The position numbers and the translations under genes are program-made. 64,000 nucleotides of DNA from assembly GCA_035236585.1 (NCBI GenBank), contig CP141128.1, positions 37,926,684 through 37,990,683 of the forward strand, given 5' to 3'. Origin of the DNA: Warburgia ugandensis (lineage: Eukaryota; Streptophyta; Magnoliopsida; Canellales; Canellaceae). Positions 31,690-43,366 of the stretch are shown here, one piece after another (positions within the stretch are counted from its first letter, which is position 1; each line of letters starts with the position of its first letter). A model generated the notes under the pieces. The model was not told where the DNA came from. It searched no databases and saw nothing but the letters and a program-made list of their open reading frames with translations.

Positions 31690-32204
31690 GGTGGTGCATC
31701 GCCCTTTTTGGCAGTGCTGCCGTAACAACAGTGGTTGGCGCCCACCGTCTTCTTCATCGCCAACGCCATTTATGGCGCCGACGCAGTGCTGACATGGTGA
31801 TGATGCCATGCTGACGTGGTGCTAATGTAGGTGATGATGCATGGATGACACGGTTATGACGTAATGGAGGTGCCATTAACAAAATAGCCCCATATATTTT
31901 TTATTTACCAAAATACTCTTCATCTTACAATGCTCATAACGTTTTCATACGAACTCCTTTTTTATTGTTCTTTGAGGCATTGAATTCCATTTCTTGAGTA
32001 GAATCTAGTTATGAGACATTTTTAGAAAATTATCTCTTTACATATTTTAAATAAAATAGAACATTTATCCACCTGTCCAATATAATTATTTTCCAAAATA
32101 GATAAGATATAAAAATTTTGTAAATTACAAACACTATGATTGATTGTAATTGAAAAAGGTTACTATTATTTGACAAGAATATCTTAAAATTTTGAATCAT
32201 TACA

Positions 32205-33803
32205 ATGTAAGAAGATGATTGGCCAGAAGGAAAGGATCAAGAGGTAAGATATGATCTTGCTTTAGGATACAAACTAAAGAATTTTTCAAATACATATAAG
32301 GGGAGTGATTTTCAAATTCCCTCTTCCCATTGTGCTTAAATAAAGGAACAACTCTTAGGATGTCTAGAGGATAAGAGAAGCAAGTATTTGTGCATGTAAT
32401 CCATTCAAGAGAGGGGAGTCACTTCCAAATTTGTTGTCATTGATTCCATGCTTATTTTTCTTAGTTTTCTTATCCTTCATCACTTTTTAATTTCTAATTT
32501 TTTACATCATCTCTCATTCATCCATCCTAAATTCATTCTATCCTTTATTTTTCTTTTTATTCTAGATACACATGCTTCCATATCCACTCCATATTTACAC
32601 ACTTTTGTTTTTCGTTCATCTTTATTTCACACTTTCTTTTTCATGTATAATTCCTTTCATATTCCATTATATCTTTCTATTTTTATTTTCCTTCACCTTC
32701 ATCTTATTTTCACACCCCTAAATCTCCACCATATCACATCCTATTTTCCCCCAGTTACCTCTTGTTTACATGACCTTTTCACACACACTCTCCCTCTTAG
32801 TATTACACACATGGTTGTTTTGGATTTTTGGGTGTGATATCTCCTTGAGATTTTGGCTACTAGGAAACATCCTATACTCTTATTGAGTGACACATAAAGT
32901 GTATGAAATATTTTGTAGGAAGAAAGAAAGGTGGTATCACAATTGGGAAAGCATTGAAGCGGCTTTTGTCAAATGACATGGCATCAATTTGGTGAAATCT
33001 TTCCTTTCCATAGGATTTGTATTTTCTTTGTTGAGCACTCACTATAATATTTTATTTCAATTAATGTAAAAGTTGTAGTTAGTCTGTTTTATGTATTTCT
33101 TAGTTTAATTATATTTTTTTATTAAGTAGTTAGTTCTTAAAGTTGTGTAATTTTTACTCGATGTTGCTTAGAATAAATTGTTTAATTTCATTTGTGAGGT
33201 TAAATTGCAAGTATAAGTAGGTAATATATTTCCCCTATGGTTGGGATTAAGTTATAATGTGTCAAATAAATTTATGCTTAAGTTAATGAGGAACAAAAAT
33301 TGTGCTTCACATTATTTTATAGAAATTAACAACTAATTTATATATGTAGTGATTTTTACATGGGGATTATATTATACTTCCTATGGTAAAGACACTAAAT
33401 ATTTTATATTAGTAAATTTTAATATATAAAAATATTTGATAGTATGTATCCTAAAAACAATAGACTTTGCCTTGAGTACATATATTAAATTATATTACTT
33501 CTTTAAAATAAGAAAATTCATAAAATAAAGCTTTAAGGAAAATATTAAATGAATATATAAAATTTATTTTATTGATCATAGAGTTACTTGATTACAACGT
33601 AATGGATTCTAGACCCCAGGCTTTGTTTTTGTGAGATTTCATAATTTTTAGTAATTTTTACAATTTATTAAGTATTTATCTAGGTTAAAGGTGATTAAAA
33701 TAAATTTTTAATTAAAATTTCATGAAATTCCTAAAACTTGAGTCCTCATGGGATAGACCCCTATTTGCCTTATCTACACTACAGTGGATCCATGAGTTTG
33801 AAA
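32205..33803 (+). mobile_element. Athila-type LTR B2, part 3 (right piece)
   Basis: It resumes the LTR interrupted at 18331 and 27109. It has an AAATAAAGGAAC TATA-like site (about 32337), a pyrimidine-rich tract (about 32440-32800) and the Athila-type end: CATGGGATAGACCCC at 33747, CTACACTACAGTGG at 33774 and CCATGAGTTTG at 33790. B1 and the Athila element at 34174 end the same way. The frame 32448-32837 is only a translation of the pyrimidine tract. No coding. Confidence 0.5.
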
Positions 33804-34173
33804 TTATTTTAAAACATATCAGTTTATAATTTGTTCAGTGGAATAAAAAGACTTTAGTTTTCCATTGACTAAAAGACCAACAATTTTGGCATGTAGAGAT
33901 CACCCATGGTTAGGAGAAACATGTCCATATGTAATAGGAAATTTTATTTTATTATTTTAATAAAAACTTGAAAATATTTGAAACATGCATCCATAGTCAG
34001 TTAATACATCCATACTAGACCATCACTAGTAGAGTTGAAAAAACAAGTTTAATAGCATCCAAGATTAGGTCTTATATCTCTAGTAGGGTATTAGAACGTC
34101 CATGGTTTAAAACATAATGGTACAATATCTCACTTTTGAAATCAAGTATAAACTTTCATAATAAGACACATAG
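33804..34173. other. Unassigned spacer before the Athila element
   Basis: No motif, frame or repeat was recognised. The last bases before the Athila LTR (ACACATAG) cannot be checked for a target duplication because that element's far end is lost. Confidence 0.5.
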
Positions 34174-36604
34174 TGTTAAGTGTTCAATTTTGGTCAAAAT
34201 ACCCCTAATTTAGCATTCAATTAGATCATCTAACCGTTCAATTTTACAAAAGTTAGCTTGATTTTGAATTTATTTCAATTGACCATCCAAATTATAATTT
34301 TTCAAAATCAACAGTCAGATGATCATTAGAGTTAATTAAATGACTAATGTACGGTTTAGATGATTCCGATTTAGTTTTTTCTTTTGCAGATTAACCAAAA
34401 GAGGCATTGATGGATACAATTAAAAGTTAACAGTGCAGATCATCTTAAAGGGCAATGGATGGGCCAGATCACCCATGAAGATGGATGTGATAGTTTCCTA
34501 GAAGATAATTGAGCTCAAGTGGAAATCATGGACAAAAAGGGCAACTTGCAAATCTTTAGGAGTTTCCAAAGTCAAGAGAGGGGACCCAAATTAGCAAGGA
34601 GCAAAAGGCAACCCTTCCCCCACTTCTTTCCTTCCTTTCCTTCTTTTTCTTTTTCCTTTTTTCCTTCCTTTTCCTTCTTTCTTTCCTTTTCTTTTTCCCT
34701 TCCTCACTCTCATGTATCCACTTTCCTTACTCTCTTTTTGGCCTTCCTTCTTAACGTTCCCAACTTCCCCATTTCTCTCACTTTTTTCTCTCTATCCCCT
34801 CTTCTCTCCCAACATTCTCCTCTCTTCCTCTTAGGCTGGTTTGAAAGGAGGAACCGTGTTCCCCCCTTCTCCCACTTCTCTCTTCTCCTCTCATTCTCTC
34901 TTCTCCCTTCTTTCCCATAACCCTTCTCTCACTGATCTTTCTCGTGCCCCTTCTCCTTCAATCTCCCACCTCTCATCTCCATTTCACTCTCCCTCTCAAT
35001 ACTCCTCTCCTTCACCCCCACCTTCACCGCACTTCCCCCTTCTCCTTCTATCGTTCCATCTCCATCTCTATCTCACCATACTAGCCCACCTCTCTACTTT
35101 CTCTCTTGTCGTTCCCACTGCGCAATAGTCCTCAGCACCCTCCATTGCTTATCTCTATCTTACATCACAACCCAGCTTTCCTCCATTCATTGCCTTTCAC
35201 GTTCTTCTTCTCCGTACAACCCATCTCCTTTACTGTTTCTTCTCAACACAATTAGCCATCTCCTTTCCTTATCTTCCACCAAACCCATCTCATGCACAAT
35301 CTCCTCTTCAGTCCACCGCACCACCGCAATCCACTTCACTTTTTCCTCTCTCTTTCATGTTCACAGCCCAAAAGACCCAGTTGTTTTACCGTACCCTTCA
35401 TAGCACATCTACTCTAGTACCCAAATCCTCCACTTTCCTCTATTCCCGATCTACACCTGCCCACAGGTCACACATCCAGACAAGGAGCTTCCTCATCACT
35501 GGCGCATCTTCTCCTCTGCTCCAAAAGAAACAGACGACGCCCAGAAAAGGCTTCGTGTTTTCATTTCACTTCGAATCATCACTGGCTAGACAAGTCCAGT
35601 TCGACCAGGCGACATCCCTCTACTCCAGACATTACTAGACGACGACAAGCCAAGATAGCACCAAGGTCCATCTCCGGCTTTTTTTCTCCCTTCCGGACAT
35701 CCCGGGGAAGGAAACCCGAAATGGATTTTTCCTCCCTTGCCTTTCTTCTTCCCTCTCCTCCTTCCTCTTTTCTTCTTCTTCCTCCTCCGGTTTCCCCTCC
35801 ATCACCGTCTCCTCCTTTGTCTGGTTTTCCTTAAAAAACAGATTTTCATGAAACTTCAGTTTTGCCCTCCTCTTTTAAACGAAATTACAATTTTGTTCTT
35901 TCTGGTTTATTCCATTTGTGTCCCCTTTTTAATTCCATATGTGTCCCAGTTTATCCCAGTTCTGTTTTATCCATCTTTTTCTTATCCAGGAACTGTCCAA
36001 TTTGAATCAGATCAATTAAGGCCTAACCCAACAACAGTTTTGCCTTAATCAAAACCAAATCTTCAATTTCTCCTTCGTTTCTTCTCAGATTTCAAATTAA
36101 TTTTACAAGTTCATTCTTAGGACATCCCTAGACATAATCAACACATTTGATCTTCTATCTGAAATCCAGAAATCAATCTGAGCAGTCCAAATCGTGAAAT
36201 CACAATTTAGCCTAGATCTTGACCATTTTGAAGAATCTGTCAAATCCGACTGGTGGATCACTAATCAAGAACATGTTGAAGATATCTGTAGAGGCAAATC
36301 AACTTTTAGAAGACCAGAAGTGAAGATTTTGATAAAGATTGATCTAGGGAAGTAGTTTTTTCTCATTATTTAATTTAATTTGTTTTATTTTGGAACTAGA
36401 AATTCTATATTTTTGAGAATTTGATTAGATCTAAACATTGATTCTCATTTCAATAATTCCAATAATTTTGAGTGATTTTTTTTTAAATTTTGCATAATTA
36501 AATTTTATTCAAACTCCATCATTTTAAATCAAGTCCTTGTGGGATCGACCCGTACTTGCATAAGCTACACTACAATAGCCCGTGTACTTGCGGTTAAATA
36601 ATCA
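34174..36604 (+). repeat. 5' LTR of the Athila-like element (2431 bp)
   Basis: It starts TGTTAAGTG and ends at a CA (36604), ten bases before the primer site. The first 440 bp match 45040-45476 closely. The middle is pyrimidine-rich. The end carries GGGATCGACCC, CTACACTACAATAGC and GTGTACTTGCGG blocks, the signature also seen in LTRs B1 and B2. No clear TATA box was fixed in it. Confidence 0.85.
34600..35860 (+). repeat. Pyrimidine-rich tract in Athila LTR
   Basis: About 1.2 kb dominated by C and T on the plus strand, with runs such as CCTTCCTTTTCCTTC and TCTCTCCC. Frames reading Ser/Phe/Leu/Pro-rich peptides (34519-34920, 34841-35128, 35737-36048) come only from this composition. Long polypyrimidine/polypurine DNA can form triplexes. 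Confidence 0.8.
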
Positions 36605-36613
36605 ATAAGTTTT

Positions 36614-36631
36614 TGGCGCCGTTGCCGGGGA
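36614..36631 (+). other. Primer-binding site (tRNA-Asp type)
   Basis: TGGCGCCGTTGCCGGGGA, the primer site characteristic of Athila-type elements, complementary to the 3' end of tRNA-Asp. It lies ten bases after the LTR. Confidence 0.9.
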
Positions 36632-37772
36632 CTTGGAAAGGAGTTTTCATAAAATTTAATTAAAAATCCAAAATAAATAAAATAAATAAAAAATTAGGAA
36701 TTGCAAGTTTTAGCATTTTAGGAAATTTTAGGTGCATTTTTCAATTGTTTTTAGGGCATAATCACCTTTTTTCCTGAATTTGGTACTAATTTCTAATTTT
36801 ATTTTTTAGGAAGTTGGAAAGTGGAGGAATTGGGCAAGTGGATCTTCACCAAAATGGAAACTTCTCTGCTTTCCTAGAATAGGACTTTCTTTTTTTCTTT
36901 TGAGTGAATCTTGTTGTGAGGATCCTTGTAAATTGCAATTTCCATTTTAAATTTTAAAGGGTTGTATAATACAGGGCAAGTGTGGGATAAGGTGGCCCAC
37001 ACTTGATCTTCATCAGAAACCCCACTGTGAGTTTTCTCACTCATTTATTTTCTAGATTAGGGTTTGCTTTTAGAATAATTTACATTGTTTGGTAGTGTAA
37101 CTCATATAGAAGCATCTTTTATAATTGTTGCTTTTTAGGATTTTGCATTAGTTTACTGCTTTTAATTGCATTCTTAGGGCATGTTTAATATTTTAAGGTG
37201 ATTTATATGTTGATCGAATTGCCATGGTTTGTGAAATTAATTAGTAAGGGCACCCTATCCCCATAAGACCAAGGGTGGATTTCATCACCACCGCTTGGCC
37301 CACTTAGGATAATCACCTCAAGCACGCAAACCTTCCTTTCACATTAATTTAAATCAATCAGAAGAGACCTATAGGGCCATCACATGCTCGTAGGACACTC
37401 TTAATAGGACGCAATTTACTGTCAGTCCAGTGGCTTTTGATCACTGTGGTTATTGGGGGTTACTTAATAGAGCCTCGCTCTTCCCCCACCTCCTATTGAC
37501 GTTTGTTGAGGTTTAAACGCCTCCTTACACGAGGGTAATCAACTCCTAAATAGTAATAAACTCCTAAATAGAGGAGGAGCGCTAGTCTAGGCTAACAAAA
37601 GCATCGCCCCCATAGAAAATCAAGAAAATCAAATATATTGCTGCTTATTAGCCTTAGAATTATTTGAGTGTGCCCTTTTGTCTGCGCATCATTCTAGAAG
37701 TTAGGTTGCATCATTTAGGTTAATTTTCTCAAAATACAAAAAAAACAAAAAACAAAAAGAAGCTTCCCTTGT
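36632..37772 (+). other. Untranslated leader of the Athila-like element
   Basis: 1.1 kb between primer site and gag with no frame of note. It contains a short tandem pair, ACTCCTAAATAG at about 37546 and 37563. Upstream of the gag ATG is an A-rich run (37735-37760). Confidence 0.7.
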
Positions 37773-39251
37773 ATGCACTTTTGGAGACGCGACAAAACCG
37801 GAAGGTTAGTCAAGTACGACCAAAATGACATACAACAAGATCAGGCCACATCTATGACTGATCAATGCTCAAGGGGTAATTCGCCCCATGGAAGTCAAGG
37901 GGCTCCACTCATCATGAATGAGGACCCACCACCCTTGATGGATGATGAATATCAACCTCCACCAAGGAGGAATAATCATCAACCAAATAGAGATTGGAGA
38001 AGAAACAATAGGGAGTAGGACCAACAGAGTGAACATGGGGATGATAATATTAAGGGTCATCAAAACTTTCTTGGTAAAACTTTAAAAGACTACCTTCAAC
38101 CTACACGCACCAGCACACCATCATGTGTAATTCTTTCTCAAAATGCTAGTGCGTTAGAATTAAAAATGGGAGTAATCCAATTACTTCCCAAATTGCATGG
38201 TCTAGATAGTGAGAATCCTTACTTGCACCTTAAAGAATTTGATGAGGTATGTAGTACCCAGAGAACTCAAAATATAGGTCTAGATACTGTCAGGCTTAAA
38301 CTTTTTCCTTTTTCTTTAAAGGAAAAAACAAAAATGTGGTTTAATGTACTGCCATTAGGTTCCATAAGAACCTGGAATGAAATGACTAGGGAATTCTTAA
38401 AGAAGTTTTTCCCTACGCATAAAACAAATACGCTTCGCCACAAGATAATGGACTTTACCCAAAAGGATAAAGAATCATTCTATCAATGTTGGGAAAGGTT
38501 CAAAGAACTACAACTCACTTGCCCACATCATGGCTATGAACCATGGCGCATCATCAGCTTCTTTTATAAAGGACTAAATTCTGACATGCGCCAGTTTGTA
38601 GAGATGATGTGTAATGGTAACTTTCTCAACAAACAACCAGATGAGTCGGAAGAGTATTTGGAATGGATAGCTGAAAGTGCACAAACCTGGGCTGACTCAG
38701 AAAGAACAGAACATACAGATAGACCTAAGCCCAATAACACCCATGCTAGGGGAGGCATGTATGCTATGTCTGAAAAAGATGATATCAATGCCAAAGTAGC
38801 ATCCCTAGCGAGAAAAGTAGAAGCCATAGAAATGGGAAAGAAAAACTCAAATAAAGAAGAACAAGTGTGTAGCATTTGTGAAAGTACGTCACATCTTACT
38901 CAGGAATGTCCTACAATCCCTACTTTTCAAGATGTACTTCATGATCAGGCTAATGCACTTAACACATATAAAAGACCTTTCTCCCCATATTCAGACACTT
39001 ATAACCCCAACTGGAGAAACCATCCAAACTTTAGTTGGAAAAATGGACCTACTGCTAATGTTCCACAACCAGGACAATATCAACCTCATCAACAAAACCA
39101 AGGACTTCTTACCTTACCTTATCAAACTCATCAACCTCCTTCTGGACTTTACTTGCCCCCACCTAAAAGGCAAGTAGAGGATAATCAAAACATTCAAAAC
39201 CAAGAAAGGAAAATTTCTCAATTAGAAAGTCAAATAAAACAAACCAACTAG
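37773..39251 (+). pseudogene. Athila-type gag (two stops, one frame)
   Basis: Gag forms the virus-like particle. From the ATG at 37773 a single frame runs through the capsid to the zinc knuckle, broken by a TAG at 38016-38018; the longer open part starts at 38166. Capsid landmarks: LKLFPFSLKEKTKMWF (about 38304), TWNEMTREFLKKFFP and a CWERFKELQLTCPHHG block. The knuckle CSICESTSHLTQEC at 38868-38909 keeps all CCHC residues. A second TAG at 39249-39251 cuts off the protease, which continues in the same frame. A tail rich in Q, P and N precedes this stop. Confidence 0.9.
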
Positions 39252-40202
39252 TCCATGAATGAATTAGAAAACATGATGAGTCAAATGATGCAAAGTATGG
39301 AAAAAGGAAAGTTCCCAACTCAACCACAAGCAAACCCTAAGGGAGTGTATGCGGCTAGCACTAATGCATCCGATGAAACATCTAGCTCTACCTTGGAACA
39401 AACTAAGGCTGTTACCATTCTTAGGAGTGGTAAAAGAATTGAGAAAGATGAGCCTCAAAAGACTGAAAAGGTAGAACAATCCATGAAAGTTAAAGAAAAC
39501 TCTAAACAAAAGGACCCTGTTTCACCTATTGATCCATGTCCTATACCTGCTCCATTTCCTCAAAGGTTGCGTCAAGCCCCAAAGTATGCCTCTAATGATG
39601 AGATTTTAGAGATTTTCAAGCAAGTCAAGATCAACATACCAATCTTAGATGCTATAAAACAAATCCCATCATATGCCAAATTCTTAAAAGACTTAGGCAC
39701 CATAAAGAGAAAATTGAATGTCGAGAAGAAGGCATTTTTGACTGAACAGGTTAGTTATATTCTTCAACACCATACACCACCAAAGTACAAAGATCCTGGT
39801 TGCTCCACTCTTACTTGCATTATTGGCAGCTACAAGATTAACCAAGCTCTTCTTGATTTAGTATCTAGTGTAAACTTATTACCATACTCGGTATATGAAC
39901 AGTTAGGTCTGGGTGAACTGAAACCTACATCTACTACGCTGCAGCTAGCTGATCGTTCTGTAAAAATACTGAGACGGGCAATAGAGGATGTGTTAGTCCA
40001 GGTAGAACAATTTTGCTTCCCTGTCGATTTTCTAGTTCTAGATACACAACCGATAGTGAATGAGAAGAATGAAATACCAGTCATATTGGGACGACCATTT
40101 TTGGCTACATCCAATGCCTTAATCAATTGTAGAAATGGTGTCATGAAACTGTCCTTTGGCAATATGACATTAGAGCTAAACATTTTTAACATTTGTAAGT
40201 AA
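39252..40202 (+). pseudogene. Athila-type aspartic protease region, active site altered
   Basis: Same frame as gag. The first half is charged linker (ILRSGKRIEKDE, RLRQAPKYA). The protease follows. Its active-site motif reads D-L-V at 39855-39863, where the family has D-L-G, so the catalytic loop is probably inactive. Further on a LQLADRSV block and ILGRPFLAT are standard. It ends in a TAA at 40200-40202 that probably replaces a glutamine codon, and RT follows in another frame. Confidence 0.85.
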
Positions 40203-41957
40203 CCTGGTGAAACTACTGATGATTTGCACAGTGTTAACATGATCAATTCAGTTGTGCAGATCAGTTTCAGTCATCTTCCTTATCGGACCCACTAGAGGCC
40301 TGTTTGGCCCATTTTAATGAGTTTAATGAGGATGCATTAATAGAGGAAGTTAATGCCCTCCTTGATTCTGTTCCTATCATGGAAATAGAAAAATGGAAAC
40401 CTCCTTTCGAGGACCTTCCACTGAGGGAGTCCACTCCCCTTCCATCATTCATAGAACCTCCTAAGCTTGAATTGAAATCTCTACCGTCAGATTTAAAATA
40501 TGCCTTTTTAGGAGACAAAGAGACTTTTCCTGTAATAATTTCCTCCCAATTAGAAACATCTCAAGAGGAAAAGTTAATAAACACTTTAAAAGAACACAAA
40601 GGTGTTATAGGATGGACCATAGCTGATATAAAGGGAATTAACCCTTTAATTTGCACCCATAGGATATATCTAAAGGATGAAGCTAAACCATGTCATCAAA
40701 TGCAAAGAAGGTTAAATCCTAATATGAAAGATGTGGTTAGAGCAAAAGTCCTAAAGTTGCTTGATGTGGGAATCATCTATCCCATAAGTGATAGCAAATG
40801 GGTAAGTCCTACTCAGGTGGTTCCAAAGAAGTCTGGAGTGACAGTAATAATTAACGCCAACAATGAATTGATCCCTACCAAGGTTACTACTGGTTGGCGT
40901 ATGTGTATTGACTATCGAAAGTTGAATGCTGTTACAAGGAAGGACCATTTTCCTTTGCCCTTCGTTGATCAAATGTTAGAAAGGGTTGCAGGACATCAGT
41001 ACTATTGTTTCTTAGATGGTTATTCAGGGTATAACCAAATAGAAATTGCACCCGAGGATCAGGAAAAGACCACATTTGCATGTCCTTTTGGCACTTTTGC
41101 TTACAAAAGAATGCCATTTGGATTATGTAATGCTCCTAGCACATTTCAACATTGCATGTTAAGCATTTTCAGTGATATGGTGGAGAGAATTTTAGAGGTT
41201 TTCATGGACGACTTTTCTGTTTTCGGTAATTCTTTTGAAACATGTCTTGAAAATCTAAGAAAAGTCTTAACTCGTTGTAAAGAAAAGAACTTAGTACTTA
41301 ATTAGGAAAAAATATCATTTCATGGTTCCTAAGGGAATTGTCTTAGGTCACATTGTGTCATCTAAAGGTATAGAGGTAGATAGAGCTAAAGTTGATCTAA
41401 TTTCCAATCTACCCATTCCAAAATCTATTAGGGACATTCGCTCTTTCTTAGGTCATGCAGGATTCTATAGGAGGTTCATTAAAGATTTTAGTGCAATATT
41501 TAGACCATTATGTTACCTCCTCACAAAGGATACTCCTTTTGAGTGGACTGAGGATTGTCAAGAAGCTTTTATAAAGTTGAAAGAGAAGTTGACCACCGCA
41601 CCTATCATGCAGCCCCCTGATTGGAGTTTACCCTTTGAAATCATGTGTGATGCTAGTGACTATGCTGTAGGAGCTGTACTAGGACAGAGAAAAGAAAAGA
41701 AGTCATACGTCATTTACTATGCCAGTAGGACCTTAAATATCACCCAAATGAACTATTCTACTACAGAGAAAGAACTCTTAGCAGTTGTCTTCGCATTGGA
41801 TAAATTCAGGTCTTACTTGGTTGGATCTAAAATAGTCATATTCACTGACCATTCAGCCCTCAAGTATCTTCTTTCTAAGAAAGATGCTAAGCTTAGACTA
41901 ATTAGATGGATTCTCCTACTCCAAGAGTTTGACATTGAAATAAAAGATAAAAAGTGA
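40203..41957 (+). pseudogene. Athila-type reverse transcriptase and RNase H
   Basis: RT is open in 40304-41305. It has a VVPKKSG block, WRMCIDYRKLN, FLDGYSGYNQI (first catalytic aspartate), MPFGLCNAPSTFQ and FMDD at 41201-41212, the polymerase site. A TAG at about 41304 (expected tryptophan) and a frameshift separate the thumb and RNase H, open in 41322-41957. RNase H keeps [26 protein letters not shown] and [11 protein letters not shown], the three acidic residues. A TGA at 41955-41957 divides it from ADHLSHL, the end of RNase H. Confidence 0.9.
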
Positions 41958-43366
41958 GTAGAGAATGTGGTAGCTGACCATTTGTCTCACCTAGTCCTAA
42001 TAGAGCCTTTAGATGAGTTGCCAATTAAAGACACCTTCCCTAATGAGCAACTTTTTCATGTTTCCCATCCTCCTTGGTTTGCTGATATTGCAAATTATTT
42101 AGTCACGGGAAAAATTCCTAAACATTGGACTAACCAAGAAAAGCTAAAATTCTTTTCCAATGTTAAGCACTATTTTTGGGATGATCCATACCTGTTTAAA
42201 TACTGCCCAGATCAAATCATTAGGAGATGTGTCCCTGACTTAGAATAACATAGTGTTATCTCCTTTTGTCATTCAGAAGCATGTGGTGGACATTTTTCTG
42301 CCCAGAAAACAATGACAAAGATTTTGCAGTGCAGTTTTTATTGGCCGTCGTTGTTCAAAGACACACGTGTTCTATAAATTATGTGAGCAATGTCAAAAGT
42401 TAGGAGGAATAACCCATAGGAATATGATGCCTCTAAACCCTATTCTTATCATAGAAATTTTTGATTGTTGGGGTATAGATTTCACGGATCCATTCCCACC
42501 TTCTTTTGGCTACATTTATATCTTATTAGCTGTAGACTATGTTTCAAAATGGATTGAGGCTATCCCGTGTAGGAATAATGATCACAAAATAGTTCTTAAA
42601 TTTTTAAAAGAAAACATTTTTTCTAGATTTGGGACCCCTCGAGCCATTATAAGTGATAATGGTACACATTTTTGCAACAAACCATTTGAAGCACTAATGA
42701 AAAAATATAATATTACACATAAAGTTGCAACACCATATCACCCACAAAGGAGTGGACAAGTAGAAGTATCTAATTGGGCCATCAAACAAATCCTTCAAAA
42801 GACTGTTAATCCAGATCGTAAAGATTGGTCTCTTCGACTGACCAATGCGCTTTGGGCTTACAGGACTGCACATCGCACCCCGATTAGTATGTCTCCCTAT
42901 AGTATTGTATAAGGTTAAGGCTTGTCATTTGCTTGTGGAATTGGAACATAGAGCCTATTGGGAAATAAAGACATTCAATTTCAATATGGATAAAGCAGGC
43001 TCACATCACAAACTCCAACTTAATGAGTTGGAAGAGATTAGGCAAGAAGCTTATGAGAGTAATAGGATATATAAAGAAAAGATGAAAGTTTTTCATGATT
43101 GGAACATAATGATAAAATCCTTTACTCCAAGCCAGAAGGTTCTACTTTACAATTCTAAGCTCCACTTATTTCCAGGTAAGCTTAGATCTCGATGGACTGG
43201 TCCATATATAGTAAAAGAAGTTTTTCCATATGGGACTGTCAAGATTGAGAATACTAGGACTGGTCATTCTTTTAAAGTGAATGGTCAACGTTTAAAGCCT
43301 TTCCTAGATTATGAGAATTCAGAAGTTGAGTCCACAACTCTAGAGGATCCTGTTTATCAGGATTGA
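41958..43366 (+). pseudogene. Athila-type integrase
   Basis: It continues in the RNase H frame (41967-42248), ending in a TAA. The zinc finger starts after it (CHSEACGGHF) and is completed by CEQCQK in another frame. The core is open in 42367-42912: GIDFTDPF (first aspartate), SDNGTHF (second) and SGQVEVSNWAIKQ (glutamate). A frameshift near 42910 leads to 42845-43366, which holds a [11 protein letters not shown] block, [10 protein letters not shown], then [15 protein letters not shown] (GPY/F module) and [10 protein letters not shown]. No chromodomain follows, as expected for Athila. Confidence 0.9.

Larger units (their letters stand above)
27109..32204. mobile_element. LTR insertion C with internal inverted duplication
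   Basis: Ends are TGTGATGACC on the left and AATCATTACA on the right, similar to A-type LTR ends. Flanks are ATCTA (27104-27108) and ATGTA (32205-32209), a five-base duplication with one mismatch. There is no coding region. It consists of forward LTR sequence (27109 to about 29985), an inverted copy of its 28155-29705 part (29986-31505), and a forward partial copy (31506-32204, matching about 29410-29975 plus the LTR tail). Without the extra 2 kb it would be a solo LTR of about 3 kb. Frames inside (28154-28369, 29416-29604, 30372-30620, 31487-31792) are LTR sequence. Confidence 0.7.

Noticed and set aside
29416..31792. Similar ORFs at 29416-29604, 29994-30245 and 31487-31792 as a repeated gene
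   Set aside because: They are the same LTR segment in forward, inverted and forward copies; frames are short, differ among copies and have no motif.
32448..32837. 129-codon Phe/His/Leu-rich ORF
   Set aside because: It lies in the C/T-rich part of LTR B2 and has low-complexity composition. The apparent hydrophobic segments follow from TTT/CTT codons.
34519..36048. Ser/Phe/Leu/Pro-rich ORFs of up to 133 codons
   Set aside because: They translate the pyrimidine-rich tract of the Athila LTR in overlapping frames; no motif, and composition alone explains them.
36984..37600. Captured host gene in the Athila leader
   Set aside because: The sequence is less AT-rich than its surroundings, but no frame is open for more than a few dozen codons, so I see no evidence of transduction.
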